Below, piece by piece: positions 37,580 through 46,503 of a DNA stretch of 64,000 bases. Below the pieces are notes generated by a model that was not told where the DNA came from, ran no database searches, and saw only the letters and a program-made list of their open reading frames with translations. The DNA is from Pseudoduganella violacea (lineage in GTDB: Bacteria; Pseudomonadota; Gammaproteobacteria; Burkholderiales; Burkholderiaceae_D): contig NZ_JACHXD010000018.1 in assembly GCF_014191875.1 (NCBI RefSeq), forward strand, positions 44,777 to 108,776. Reading direction: 5' to 3'. How positions within the stretch are numbered: the stretch's first letter is position 1; each line of letters starts with the position of its first letter. The position numbers and the translations under genes are program-made.

Positions 37580-38500
37580 ATGTTCAGTTACCGCCACGCC
37601 TTCCACGCCGGGAATCACGCCGATGTTTTGAAGCACTTTGTCCTGATCCAGCTCTTGAAATACCTGAATCAGAAAGATGTCGCTTACAGCTATATCGACA
37701 CCCATGCCGGCGCGGGCGTGTATGCCCTCGACAGCGCCCAGGCCACCAAGACCGCCGAATTCGAAACCGGCATCGCGCCGCTGTGGGAGCGCGACGACTT
37801 GCCGGCGCCGCTGGCCGAGTATGTGCAGGTCATCAAGGACATGAACCCGAGCGGCAAGATGCGCTACTACCCGGGTTCGCCTTACTGCGCCGACATCGTG
37901 GCGCGCGAGCAGGACCGCCTGCGCCTGTTCGAGCTGCATCCGGCCGATGCCAAGCTCTTGGACGAGAATTTCCGCAAGCTCGAACAGCACGCGGCGGCCC
38001 AGGGCAAGCGTCCGGCCACGCGCGGCAAGCGCGTGATCGTCAACCGCGCCGATGGCTTCGTCGGCCTGAAGGCGCTGCTGCCGCCGCCGTCGCGCCGCGC
38101 CCTGGTGCTGTGCGACCCGCCGTATGAGGACAAGCAGGATTACCGCAAGGTGATGGACATGCTCAATGAAGCGCTGAAACGCTTCCCGGGCGGCACGTAC
38201 GCGGTCTGGTATCCGCTGCTGCAGCGCATCGAGGCGCGCAATTTCGCCGAGCGCATGAAGCATCTGCCGGCCGCCAGCTGGCTGAACGTCACCCTGTGCG
38301 TGTCCACGCCCGGCCCGGATGGCATCGCCCTGCACACCAGCGGCATGTTCATCGTCAATCCGCCGTACACGCTGGAACCGATGCTGAAGCAGGTCATGCC
38401 CTATCTGGTGAAGGTGCTGGGGCGCGATGCCGGCGCCAAATTTACGCTGGAAAGTGGCGAAGCGGCCACAGCCCGCAAAGGCGGTGCGCGTTCGGCGTGA
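37580..38500 (+). CDS. rlmJ: 23S rRNA (adenine-2030-N6)-methyltransferase RlmJ
   Basis: A 306-residue RlmJ, somewhat longer than the E. coli protein of 280. It methylates A2030 of 23S rRNA. The start MFSYRHAFHAGNHADVLKH is the family hallmark. SAM-binding motif THAGAGVYAL and the catalytic motif LVLCDPPYED (about residue 178) are intact. YAVWYPL and SGMFIVNPPY match conserved C-terminal blocks. About 20 extra residues (AAAQGKRPATRGKR) form a basic insert before VIVNRADGF. The gene stands alone after the aceA terminator. Confidence 0.94.
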   Translation: MFSYRHAFHAGNHADVLKHFVLIQLLKYLNQKDVAYSYIDTHAGAGVYALDSAQATKTAEFETGIAPLWERDDLPAPLAEYVQVIKDMNPSGKMRYYPGSPYCADIVAREQDRLRLFELHPADAKLLDENFRKLEQHAAAQGKRPATRGKRVIVNRADGFVGLKALLPPPSRRALVLCDPPYEDKQDYRKVMDMLNEALKRFPGGTYAVWYPLLQRIEARNFAERMKHLPAASWLNVTLCVSTPGPDGIALHTSGMFIVNPPYTLEPMLKQVMPYLVKVLGRDAGAKFTLESGEAATARKGGARSA

Positions 38501-38583
38501 TGCCGGCTATAAAAACTGTTGTCACGGCTGAATTAAGGCGTATATTCTGATCTATATACGATGGCAAGCAGTGGGGGCTGCTC

Positions 38584-39858
38584 ATGACAATCGCATTAGA
38601 AAAAGACGCCGTGCCCATGCCGTACGCGAATCAGTTTTTCCTGGCTCGTCAACCTATCCTCAATCGCAAACAGCGTCTCGTCGCCTACGAACTGCTGTTT
38701 CGTAACGCCGAATGCAACGAGGCCAATGTGCTGGATGGCGTGTCCGCCACGGCCTCGGTCATCGCCCACGCCTCGGAATTGGGCATGGGCCAGGTGGTGG
38801 GCGACCAGCTGGCCTTCGTGAATGTCGATACCGTTGCTCTGATGAGCGACTTTATCCGCTTTCTGCCGACCGACAAGGTCATACTCGAAGTGCTGGAATC
38901 GGTCGAAGCCACGCCCGAGGTGCTGGCCCGCATCCAGGAACTGAAGGCGGCCGGTTTCAAGTTCGCGCTGGACGATGTGGTGGCCGAATCGGCCGGCCTG
39001 CAGCTTTTGCAGCCGCTGATGGACGTGATCAAGATCGATATCCGCCAGACCGGCGGCAGCGCGCTCGATGCGCTGGCGCGCTCGCTGCGCAATCCGCGCC
39101 AGAAGCTGCTGGCCGAGAAGGTCGAAACGCTGGAGGAGTTCCAGCGCTGCATGGACCTGGGCTTCGAATATTTCCAGGGCTATTATTTCGCGCGGCCCGT
39201 GATCTTGAGCGGCAAGAAGATCGCCCCGTCCCAGCTGGCCATCATGCATTTGCTGGATTTGCTCAATACCGACGCCGACCAGCGCGAGATCGAGCGCAGC
39301 GTCAAGCACGATCCCCTGATTACCCTGAACCTGCTGCGCCTGGTGAATACGCCGGCCGTGGGCGCGCGCTTTCGCATCAATTCGGTCGGCCACGCGCTGA
39401 TCGTGCTGGGGCGGCGCCAGTTGCAGCGCTGGCTGCAGATCCTGCTGTATGTGAAGACCGGGCAGGCGCCCGAATTCGATTCGCCGCTGCTGCAGATGGC
39501 GACCACGCGCGGCAAAACCATGGAGCTGATGATGGAGCATCTGCGGCCCGAGCAGCGCATCGGCGCCGATATCGGCTTCACGGTCGGCATCATGTCGCTG
39601 ATGGATGCGCTGTTCTCGGTGCGCATGGGCGAAATCCTGCAAAGCGTGAACGTGCTGGACGAGGTGCGCGACGCCTTGTTGCACCGTCAGGGCGATTACG
39701 GCCAGATGCTCTCGCTGATCGAGCTGATCGAATGCGCCACCGAAGGGCCGGAGTTGACGCGCATCCTGCACCAGCTCGAACTGGCGCCGTCCGAACTCTA
39801 TGCCATCCAGCTGGCCGCCTGCGACTGGGTCAGCGAATACACCCATGGCGTGCAGTAG
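38584..39858 (+). CDS. EAL-HDOD (CHDOD-type) signalling protein
   Basis: A 424-residue cytoplasmic protein with an N-terminal EAL-like domain (about 18-215) and a C-terminal HDOD domain (about 215-410). The EAL signature reads YELLFRN. Several metal-site residues remain (LDDV, IKID, EKVET, FQGYYFARP), but the DDFGTG loop is changed to DDVVAES, so c-di-GMP hydrolysis is doubtful and binding or protein contacts are more likely. HDOD blocks include DPLITLNLLRLVNTPA and GHALIVLGRRQLQRWL. It may act with the diguanylate cyclase elsewhere in the window, which is inference. Confidence 0.86.
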   Translation: MTIALEKDAVPMPYANQFFLARQPILNRKQRLVAYELLFRNAECNEANVLDGVSATASVIAHASELGMGQVVGDQLAFVNVDTVALMSDFIRFLPTDKVILEVLESVEATPEVLARIQELKAAGFKFALDDVVAESAGLQLLQPLMDVIKIDIRQTGGSALDALARSLRNPRQKLLAEKVETLEEFQRCMDLGFEYFQGYYFARPVILSGKKIAPSQLAIMHLLDLLNTDADQREIERSVKHDPLITLNLLRLVNTPAVGARFRINSVGHALIVLGRRQLQRWLQILLYVKTGQAPEFDSPLLQMATTRGKTMELMMEHLRPEQRIGADIGFTVGIMSLMDALFSVRMGEILQSVNVLDEVRDALLHRQGDYGQMLSLIELIECATEGPELTRILHQLELAPSELYAIQLAACDWVSEYTHGVQ

Positions 39859-39875
39859 GCCGCCAGCCTTTTCCC

Positions 39876-40613
39876 TTATTGCGCCAGCAGCAGGAAGACG
39901 GTGGGCTTCTTGTGGAAGTCCGGCGTCTTGCCGGCGGCGAGCTGGGCCTTCCATTGCGCGCTGCTTTGCGTGCGGATGCTTTCCGACGGCAGGCTGATGT
40001 CGGTAGCGACGCAGATCAGGGTGTTGCCGGCGCAGCTGGCGAGCAGGGCGTCCAGCATGGCGGCGTTGCGGTAGGGCGTTTCGATGAAGAGCTGGGTCTG
40101 CTTGTCCTGGCGCGAACGCGCTTCCAGTTCTTTCAGGCGCTTGGCGCGCGCCGCCGCATCCGTCGGCAGATAACCGTTGAAGGCGAAGCTCTGGCCGTTC
40201 AGGCCGCTGGCCATGACGGACAGCAGCAGCGAGGAGGGGCCGACCAGGGGGCGCACGGGAATGCCGTGCTGGTGCGCCAGGCGCACCAGGTCGGCGCCGG
40301 GATCGGCCACGGCCGGCACGCCCGCTTCCGACAACAGGCCGGCGTCCTGGCCCGCTTGCAGCGGTTCCAGCAGGGCGGCCAGGGCTTGCGCCGGGGTGTT
40401 GACATTCAATTCGTCGATGCGGATTTCCTGCAGCGGGCGCGCCAGCGGATGCTGGGTGTTGACCAGTTTCAGGAAGGCGCGCGCCGTCTTGGCGTTTTCG
40501 GCGACAAAGTAGCCGAGGCTGGCCGTCAGGGCTTGCACATGCTCGGGAATGACGTGGGAGAGCGCTTCGGTGTCGCCCAGGGTGTTGGGAATCAGGTAAA
40601 GAGTGCCGGGCAT
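39876..40613 (-). CDS. RsmI-like tetrapyrrole-methylase-fold SAM methyltransferase
   Basis: A 245-residue protein of the tetrapyrrole methylase superfamily, related to 16S rRNA methyltransferase RsmI. The family's segments are LYLIPNTLGD at the start, GLLSEAGVPAVADPGADLVRLAH (GLLSEAGVPAVADPG core), VGPSSLLLSVMASGLNG and ETPYRNAAMLDALL. The start MPGTLYLIPN differs from the canonical RsmI GxLYxVxTPIGN, so it is probably the shorter paralogue common in betaproteobacteria, with unknown substrate. It lies 5 bp after maf and forms an operon with it. Confidence 0.85.
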   Translation of the reverse strand: MPGTLYLIPNTLGDTEALSHVIPEHVQALTASLGYFVAENAKTARAFLKLVNTQHPLARPLQEIRIDELNVNTPAQALAALLEPLQAGQDAGLLSEAGVPAVADPGADLVRLAHQHGIPVRPLVGPSSLLLSVMASGLNGQSFAFNGYLPTDAAARAKRLKELEARSRQDKQTQLFIETPYRNAAMLDALLASCAGNTLICVATDISLPSESIRTQSSAQWKAQLAAGKTPDFHKKPTVFLLLAQ

Positions 40614-40618
40614 GGTGT

Positions 40619-41224
40619 TTATTTGGTCTGGAAGAAGGAAACGCCGGCGGCGCGCAGCATGCCGGTCAGGGCGATCAGCGGCAGGCCGGTGAGGGCGGTC
40701 GGGTCGCTGGCATCGATGCGTTCGAGGATGGCGATGCCGAGCGCCTCGTTTTTCGCGCTGCCGGCGCAATCGTAAGGCTGCTCGATGCGCAGATAGGCGT
40801 CGAGTTCGGCATCGGGCAGGTCGCGGAATTGGACGATGGTCTGGATATCCTCGATCTGGGCGCTGCCGTCGCGCCCATCCCACAGGCAGAGCGCGGTGTG
40901 GAAGACCACTTCGCGGCCGCGCATTTTCTGCAGCTGGGCCAGGGCGTTGGCGTGGTTGCCGGGCTTGCCGATCTGTTCTTCGTCGAGCGTGGCGACCTGG
41001 TCGGAGCCGATCACCAGCGCGCCCGGGTGGCGCGCGGCGACGGCGGCCGCCTTGTCGCGCGCCAGGCGCAGGGCGGTGGCTGACGGACTTTCGCCAGGCA
41101 GGGGGCTTTCATCGATGTCGGGCACGTCCACCGTGAACGGTATTTGCAGCCGGGACAAGAGTTCGCGCCGGTATGCTGAGCTGGAGGCAAGAATCAGGGC
41201 GGGGGCGTTGCTTGTTGAGTTCAT
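40619..41224 (-). CDS. Maf-family nucleotide pyrophosphatase (YceF type)
   Basis: A 201-residue Maf/YceF-like nucleoside triphosphate pyrophosphatase, which removes non-canonical nucleotides; the YceF branch prefers 7-methyl-GTP. Motifs ILASSSAYRRELLSRL at the N-terminus, VIGSDQVATLDEEQIGKPG in the middle and YDCAGSAKNEALG near the end are present. ATG at 41224 is chosen; the open frame extends 72 bp upstream without matching sequence. It is divergent from yceD and is the first gene of the unit with the RsmI-like gene. Confidence 0.9.
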   Translation of the reverse strand: MNSTSNAPALILASSSAYRRELLSRLQIPFTVDVPDIDESPLPGESPSATALRLARDKAAAVAARHPGALVIGSDQVATLDEEQIGKPGNHANALAQLQKMRGREVVFHTALCLWDGRDGSAQIEDIQTIVQFRDLPDAELDAYLRIEQPYDCAGSAKNEALGIAILERIDASDPTALTGLPLIALTGMLRAAGVSFFQTK

Positions 41225-41378
41225 GGAAATATTTTTCTCTGGCTCCGGGGCGGGAATTGTTATATGCTCTGTGCGCCGTGGATGAATGGCCCACAAACGC
41301 GCGAAAAATCGCGCAAGTCTTTGACGCGGCGGCGAAAACCCTGTTATTATCGCAGGTTTTCCAAGGGAATTTTAGTAC

Positions 41379-41873
41379 ATGGACGCTTTTGTGATCGACG
41401 CCTTTGAATTCTGTCGGACCAACGGCTTGCGTGAGGGCGTGACGCCCGTGGCTGAAATGACCCGCTTGAGCAAGGAATGCGCCGACAACTCCGGTTCCAT
41501 CACCTGGAAGGCGGAAGGCAGCACGAGCAAGCAGGGTTTCCCGCAGATGCGGCTCAGCGTGAGCGGCACGGTGCAATTGAATTGCCAGCGCTGCCTGACT
41601 CCGTTTGGCCATGCAATCGATTCCTCGACGTTGCTGATGTTCGGTAAAGACGATGCGCACGCCGACGAGATCGAAGAAATCATCGGCGACGAGTCGATCG
41701 ACGTGGTGGTAGGCACCCGTGATATGAAGCTGATGGACCTGATGGAAGACGAGGCGCTGCTGGCTTTGCCGCAAGCGCCGAAGCACGAACAGTGTCCCGA
41801 CGCCGCGCTGCTGGAAAAAGCGCGCAGCGAGAAGCCGTCCCCCTTTGCAGGCTTGCAGAGCCTGAAGAAATAA
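41379..41873 (+). CDS. yceD: YceD (DUF177) family protein
   Basis: A 164-residue protein of the YceD/DUF177 family, which is conserved upstream of rpmF and linked to 23S rRNA accumulation. LNCQRCLTPF carries the family's CxxC, and the acidic stretch DEIEEIIGDESIDV and DLMEDEALLALPQAP(K) with HEQCP complete the pattern. Cysteines in both parts may bind a metal. The start at 41379 follows the maf divergence region. rpmF follows after about 200 bp containing its own likely promoter. Confidence 0.88.
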   Translation: MDAFVIDAFEFCRTNGLREGVTPVAEMTRLSKECADNSGSITWKAEGSTSKQGFPQMRLSVSGTVQLNCQRCLTPFGHAIDSSTLLMFGKDDAHADEIEEIIGDESIDVVVGTRDMKLMDLMEDEALLALPQAPKHEQCPDAALLEKARSEKPSPFAGLQSLKK

Positions 41874-42015
41874 AGCTCAGTTAGAACGAATAAGCAGTAA
41901 GTGAAGAACGTGTCAAAACGCGTGTAGTAATCGAGTATTGGCATTGTGTAGTAGAGGTAGTAAAAGCAGTTGACGATGTCGGCCTGTCCGGCCGCAGGGA
42001 TACTCGATTCGCATG

Positions 42016-42044
42016 TTAGTAATGCCGGTCGAATGTGTTAAAAT
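42016..42044 (+). promoter_or_regulatory. Possible promoter of rpmF
   Basis: TTAGTA (42016-42021), a 17-bp spacer and TAAAAT (42039-42044) lie 27 bp before the rpmF ATG. The match is moderate. Confidence 0.4.
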
Positions 42045-42071
42045 CTTAGAACTTTAGTATTAGGAGTCATC

Positions 42072-42254
42072 ATGGCAGTTCAACAGAACAAGAAGTCCCC
42101 TTCGAAGCGCGGTATGCACCGTTCGCACGATTTCCTGGTTGCCCCTAACCTGGCAGTCGAGCCAACCACGGGCGAAACCCACCTGCGTCACCACATCAGC
42201 CCTAACGGCTTCTATCGTGGTCGCAAAGTGCTGAAAACCAAAAACGACGAGTAA
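42072..42254 (+). CDS. rpmF: 50S ribosomal protein L32
   Basis: A 60-residue L32 of standard length: MAVQQNKKSPSKRGMHRSHD at the start and SPNGFYRGRKVL near the end. It lacks the zinc-binding cysteine knuckles found in some L32 forms, which is normal for this group. AGGAG lies 8 bp upstream of the ATG. It precedes the plsX-fab genes in the usual order, separated by a likely terminator. Confidence 0.96.
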   Translation: MAVQQNKKSPSKRGMHRSHDFLVAPNLAVEPTTGETHLRHHISPNGFYRGRKVLKTKNDE

Positions 42255-42278
42255 TCGACGTTTTTGTTCGGCCTAGCC

Positions 42279-42327
42279 AAAAGCGGTGCAACGCAGGTGA
42301 CTGACGTGGCGCCGCTTTTTCTTTTTC
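42279..42327 (+). terminator. Probable terminator of rpmF
   Basis: AAAAGCGGTGC (42279-42289) pairs with GGCGCCGCTTTTT (42308-42320, one bulge) across a long loop, then CTTTTT. Some read-through into plsX is likely. Confidence 0.55.
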
Positions 42328-42409
42328 CCCGGCTGCAAACAGCTTTGCAAACCGTCATTCTGAAATACGCAGGCGCTGACACCATCTCAGGAACGCCTTT
42401 TGCCCCGCA

Positions 42410-43477
42410 ATGACAATCAAAATATCCATCGACTGCATGGGCGGAGACCACGGCCCGTCGGTCACCATTCCCGCAGCAATCTCCTTCATTAACCGTGAAC
42501 CTGACGCTGAGCTGATCCTGGTCGGCCTGGAAGACGTCATCCGCGCGGAATTGAAAAAGCACCACGCCGAATCCCAGCCACGCCTGTTCATCCTTCACGC
42601 TTCCGAGCAGGTCACGATGGATGACCCGCTCGAGGTCGCCTTGCGCCGCAAGAAGGATTCCTCGATGCGCGTGGCCATCGAACAAGTCAAGGAAGGCCGC
42701 AGCCACGCCTGCGTCTCCGCCGGCAATACCGCCGCCCTGATGGCCGTCTCGCGCTATGTGCTGAAGACCATGGCCGGCGTCGACCGTCCCGCCATCTGCA
42801 GCATCCTGCCGAACCAGAAGGATGGTCCGACCTATATGCTGGACCTGGGCGCCAATGTGGACTGCGAACCGCACCACCTGCACCAGTTCGCCATCATGGG
42901 GTCGGTGCTGGTGCAAGCCATGGAAGGCATCGAACGTCCCACCATCGGCCTGCTCAACGTCGGCACCGAAGACATCAAGGGCAACGAGGTGGTCAAGCTG
43001 ACCGCCAAGCTGCTGCAGGCCGACCATGAGCGCGGCGCGCTGAACTTCTACGGCAATGTGGAAGGTAATGATATCTTCAAGGGCACCACCGACATCGTGG
43101 TGTGCGACGGCTTCGTCGGCAATGTCACGCTGAAAGCCATCGAAGGCTTGGCGCGCTTCCTGAAAGGCGTGCTGACCTCGGAATTCAAGCGCAACCCGCT
43201 CACCATGCTGGGTGCGCTGATCGCGCGCAGCGCGCTGCGCCGCATCAGCAATCGCATCAATCCCTCGCGCTACAACGGCGCCAGCCTGCTCGGCTTGCGC
43301 GGCCTGGTGCTGAAGAGCCATGGCGGGGCGGAAGCGGATGCCTTTGAATGGGCACTGCGGCGCGCGTATCACGCGGCGAAAAACGACGTGCAGGAACATC
43401 TGTCGACGATGATTGCCGAACTGATGCCGCGCGAACCGGAAGTGGCACAAGAACCGACCGCAACTATAACTGGATGA
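42410..43477 (+). CDS. plsX: Phosphate acyltransferase PlsX
   Basis: A 355-residue PlsX that makes acyl-phosphate from acyl-ACP for the PlsY step of phospholipid synthesis. MTIKISIDCMGGDHGPSVTIPA carries the signature DxMGGDxGP near residue 9. Further blocks are CVSAGNTAALMA, LLNVGTEDIKGNE and VCDGFVGNVTLKAIEG. The protein is peripheral to the inner membrane. fabH follows after 6 bp, so both share a transcript. Confidence 0.96.
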   Translation: MTIKISIDCMGGDHGPSVTIPAAISFINREPDAELILVGLEDVIRAELKKHHAESQPRLFILHASEQVTMDDPLEVALRRKKDSSMRVAIEQVKEGRSHACVSAGNTAALMAVSRYVLKTMAGVDRPAICSILPNQKDGPTYMLDLGANVDCEPHHLHQFAIMGSVLVQAMEGIERPTIGLLNVGTEDIKGNEVVKLTAKLLQADHERGALNFYGNVEGNDIFKGTTDIVVCDGFVGNVTLKAIEGLARFLKGVLTSEFKRNPLTMLGALIARSALRRISNRINPSRYNGASLLGLRGLVLKSHGGAEADAFEWALRRAYHAAKNDVQEHLSTMIAELMPREPEVAQEPTATITG

Positions 43478-43483
43478 GACGGA

Positions 43484-44470
43484 ATGACCTTGTACAGCAA
43501 AATCATCGGCACCGGCAGTTATCTGCCTGAAAAGCGTGTCAGCAACCAGGAGCTGGCCGAGCAGCTGGCCGCCAAGGGGATCGAGACGTCGGACGAGTGG
43601 ATCGTGTCGCGCAGCGGCATCTCGGCGCGCCACTTTGCCGAGCCGGAGCAGAACGCCTCCGACCTGGCCGTGCTGGCCGCGCGCCGCGCCCTCGACATGG
43701 CCCAGCTGCAGCCCGACGACATCGACCTGATCATCGTCGCCAGCTCGACCCCGGACTTCTTCGGCAGCTTCCCCAGCACCGCCTGCATCGTGCAGCGCAA
43801 GCTGGGCATGACCAACACCAGCGCGGCGGTCGACGTGCAAGCCGTGTGCAGCGGCTTCGTCTACGCCATGTCCACGGCCGACAGCTTCATCAAGTCGGGC
43901 GCGCACAAGCATGTGCTGGTGATCGGCGCCGAAGTGTTCTCGCGCATCCTGAATTTCGAAGACCGCACCACCTGCGTGCTGTTCGGCGACGGCGCCGGCG
44001 CCGTGGTCATGAGCGCCTCGCAGGAACCGGGCGTGCTGGCCACCAAGCTGCATGCCGACGGCCGCCATGCCGACATCCTGAGCGTGTCCGGCCATGTCAG
44101 CAATGGCGCCCTGGCCGGCAGCGCCTTCCTGTATATGGATGGCCAGGCCGTCTTCAAGCTGGCCGTGACCGTGCTGGAGAAGGTGGCGCACGAAGCGCTG
44201 GCGCACGCCGGCATGACGTCCGAGCAGATCGATTGGCTGATTCCGCACCAGGCCAATATCCGCATCATGAACGGCACCGCGAAAAAGCTCGGCTTGCCGC
44301 TGGAAAAAATGGTGGTCACCGTCGACCAGCATGGCAATACCTCGGCCGCCTCGATTCCGCTGGCGCTCGATACCGCCGTGCGCGATGGCCGCATCAAGCC
44401 GGGCGATGTGGTGATGATGGAAGGCGTGGGCGGCGGCTTTACCTGGGGCGCCGTGCTGGCGCGCATGTAA
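43484..44470 (+). CDS. fabH: 3-oxoacyl-ACP synthase III FabH
   Basis: A 328-residue ketoacyl synthase III that starts fatty acid synthesis by condensing acetyl-CoA with malonyl-ACP. The Cys-His-Asn triad is visible: Cys122 in VQAVCSGFVYA, His in LIPHQANIRI and Asn in QHGNTSAASIP. The C-terminal GGGFTWGAVL glycine-rich end is typical. Start MTLYSKIIGTGSYLPEK matches. A 181-bp gap with AT-rich DNA separates it from fabD and may contain an extra promoter. Confidence 0.96.
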   Translation: MTLYSKIIGTGSYLPEKRVSNQELAEQLAAKGIETSDEWIVSRSGISARHFAEPEQNASDLAVLAARRALDMAQLQPDDIDLIIVASSTPDFFGSFPSTACIVQRKLGMTNTSAAVDVQAVCSGFVYAMSTADSFIKSGAHKHVLVIGAEVFSRILNFEDRTTCVLFGDGAGAVVMSASQEPGVLATKLHADGRHADILSVSGHVSNGALAGSAFLYMDGQAVFKLAVTVLEKVAHEALAHAGMTSEQIDWLIPHQANIRIMNGTAKKLGLPLEKMVVTVDQHGNTSAASIPLALDTAVRDGRIKPGDVVMMEGVGGGFTWGAVLARM

Positions 44471-44651
44471 ATATGCGAATGAATCACATGCTGAAGTTGG
44501 CCGAAATGTAATGGTTAATATAGTTTTAGCGTGTAAAATTAACGCCTTTTTAGAATTAGTGCTCTAGAGGCAAACCGGAAAAGGCCAAGGGCGGGCCTGT
44601 CGCCTTCCCCTAGAATGCCGCGGTAGCTTTTTCAATATAACGAGACAGTAG

Positions 44652-45593
44652 ATGAGTAAATTTGCATTTGTATTCCCCGGCCAGGGTTCGCAAGCCGTCG
44701 CCATGATGGCAGGCTTTGCCGGCAATCCGGTGGTGGCGCAGACCATCGCGGAAGCATCGGATGCCCTGCAGTTCGACCTCGGCAAGCTGATGGCCGAAGG
44801 CCCGAAAGAAGAGCTGGACCTGACCACCAATACCCAGCCCGTGATGCTGACGGCCGCCGTCGCCGTCTACCGCGCCTGGATCGCCGCTGGCGGCGCCGTG
44901 CCCAGCGTGGTCGCGGGCCACAGCCTGGGCGAGTATTCGGCCCTGGTGGCCGCGGGCGTGATCGCCTTCAAGGATGCCGTGCCGCTGGTGCGCTTCCGCG
45001 CCCAGGCCATGCAGGAAGCGGTGCCGGTCGGGCAGGGCGGCATGGCCGTCGTGCTCGGTTTGAGCGACGATGAGGTGCGCGCCGCCTGCGCCGAAGCGGC
45101 CGCCGCCGATGCCGCGCAAGTGGTGGAACCGGTCAACTTCAACGCGCCGGCGCAAGTGGTGATCGCCGGCCATACCGGCGCCGTCGAGCGCGCTTGCGAC
45201 ATCGCCAAGGCCAAGGGTGCCAAGCGCGCCATGAAGCTGCCGGTGTCGGCGCCTTTCCATTCCTCGCTGCTGAAGCCGGCTTCGGACCGCCTGCGCGAGT
45301 ACATGGCCGGCATCCATTTCAACGCGCCGCAGATCGCGCTGATCAATAACGTCGATGTGACCGTGCTCAACGACCCGGCCAGCATCAAGGACGCCCTGGT
45401 GCGCCAGGCCGCCAGCCCCGTGCGCTGGGTGGAAACCATGCAGCAGGTCGCGGCCGACGGCATCGTCAACGTGATCGAATGCGGCCCGGGCAAGGTGCTG
45501 ATGGGCTTGACCAAGCGCATCGACGCCACGCTCGTGGGCGATGCCATCACCGACCAGGCGTCGCTGGAGCGCCTGCTGGCCGCACTCAAATAA
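44652..45593 (+). CDS. fabD: Malonyl-CoA:ACP transacylase FabD
   Basis: A 313-residue malonyltransferase that loads malonate onto ACP. The nucleophile Ser91 is in VAGHSLGEYSALVAAG, the Arg of the malonyl carboxylate site is in PLVRFRAQAMQ, and the catalytic His is in SAPFHSSLL. FVFPGQGSQAV at the N-terminus is the family start. fabG follows after 17 bp in the same operon. Confidence 0.97.
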   Translation: MSKFAFVFPGQGSQAVAMMAGFAGNPVVAQTIAEASDALQFDLGKLMAEGPKEELDLTTNTQPVMLTAAVAVYRAWIAAGGAVPSVVAGHSLGEYSALVAAGVIAFKDAVPLVRFRAQAMQEAVPVGQGGMAVVLGLSDDEVRAACAEAAAADAAQVVEPVNFNAPAQVVIAGHTGAVERACDIAKAKGAKRAMKLPVSAPFHSSLLKPASDRLREYMAGIHFNAPQIALINNVDVTVLNDPASIKDALVRQAASPVRWVETMQQVAADGIVNVIECGPGKVLMGLTKRIDATLVGDAITDQASLERLLAALK

Positions 45594-45610
45594 TCAATCG
45601 AGGAGACCGA

Positions 45611-46357
45611 ATGAATCTGTCCAATCAAATCGCGCTGGTAACGGGCGCATCGCGCGGCATCGGCAAGGCTATCGCGCAAGAGCTGGCCAAGCAGGGCGCG
45701 CGCGTGATCGGCACCGCCACCACCGAAGCCGGCGCGCAAGCCATCACCGCCTACCTGGCCGAGATCGGCGCCGAAGCGGGCCAGGGCATGGTGCTGAATG
45801 TGACCGACCCGGCGCGCTGCGCCGCCGTCATCGATGAAATCGGCAAGAGCTGGGGCGCCGTCGGCATCCTGGTCAATAATGCCGGCATCACCCAGGACCA
45901 GCTGGCCATGCGCATGAAGGATGAAGAGTGGGACAGCGTGATCGCCACCAACCTGAGCGCCGTGGGCCGCCTGTCGCGCGCCGTGCTGCGCGGGATGATG
46001 AAAGCCAAAACCGGGCGTATTATTAACATCACTTCGGTGGTGGCCTCGTCCGGTAATCCGGGCCAGATGAATTACGCGGCGGCCAAGGCCGGCGTGGAAG
46101 GCATGGGCCGCGCGCTGGCGCGCGAGATCGGCAGCCGCAATATCACCGTCAACAGCATCGCCCCGGGCTTTATCGATACCGATATGACCAAGGTCCTGGG
46201 CGAAGAGCAGCACGCCGCCCTGCTGACCCAGATCCCGCTGGGCCGTCTGGGCAAGCCGGAAGACATCGCCGCCGCCGTGGCCTTCCTGGCCTCGCCGCAA
46301 GCCGCTTACATCACGGGCACCACCCTGCACGTGAACGGCGGCATGTATATGAATTGA
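45611..46357 (+). CDS. fabG: 3-oxoacyl-ACP reductase FabG
   Basis: A 248-residue short-chain dehydrogenase that reduces 3-oxoacyl-ACP with NADPH. The cofactor loop TGASRGIGKAIA lies at about 12-23; NNAG, the catalytic Ser in NITSVVASSG and the YxxxK pair in MNYAAAKAG follow. The C-terminus ITGTTLHVNGGMYMN is family-typical. ATG at 45611 has AGGAG 5 bp upstream. The open frame further upstream is a shadow of fabD. Confidence 0.96.
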   Translation: MNLSNQIALVTGASRGIGKAIAQELAKQGARVIGTATTEAGAQAITAYLAEIGAEAGQGMVLNVTDPARCAAVIDEIGKSWGAVGILVNNAGITQDQLAMRMKDEEWDSVIATNLSAVGRLSRAVLRGMMKAKTGRIINITSVVASSGNPGQMNYAAAKAGVEGMGRALAREIGSRNITVNSIAPGFIDTDMTKVLGEEQHAALLTQIPLGRLGKPEDIAAAVAFLASPQAAYITGTTLHVNGGMYMN

Positions 46358-46403
46358 TGGGGTCCGAGCGGTGTTTTCGCCGCACGTTCCTATCTTTTAG
46401 CAG

Positions 46404-46445
46404 TAATTTCGGTGGAAATAGCATCGCAAGCCGAAATTAGTTTTT
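46404..46445 (+). terminator. Possible attenuator between fabG and acpP
   Basis: TAATTTCGG (46404-46412) and CCGAAATTA (46431-46439) are exact complements, separated by 18 nt and followed by TTTTT. It lies 47 bp after fabG. It may end fabG transcripts or act as an operator; TAAAAT at 46462-46467 downstream could then serve acpP as a -10. Confidence 0.5.
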
Positions 46446-46503
46446 CGGCGCGCAAACCTGATAAAATGCGCGCTTTCCGTAACACACATAATGGAGCCAT
46501 AAC

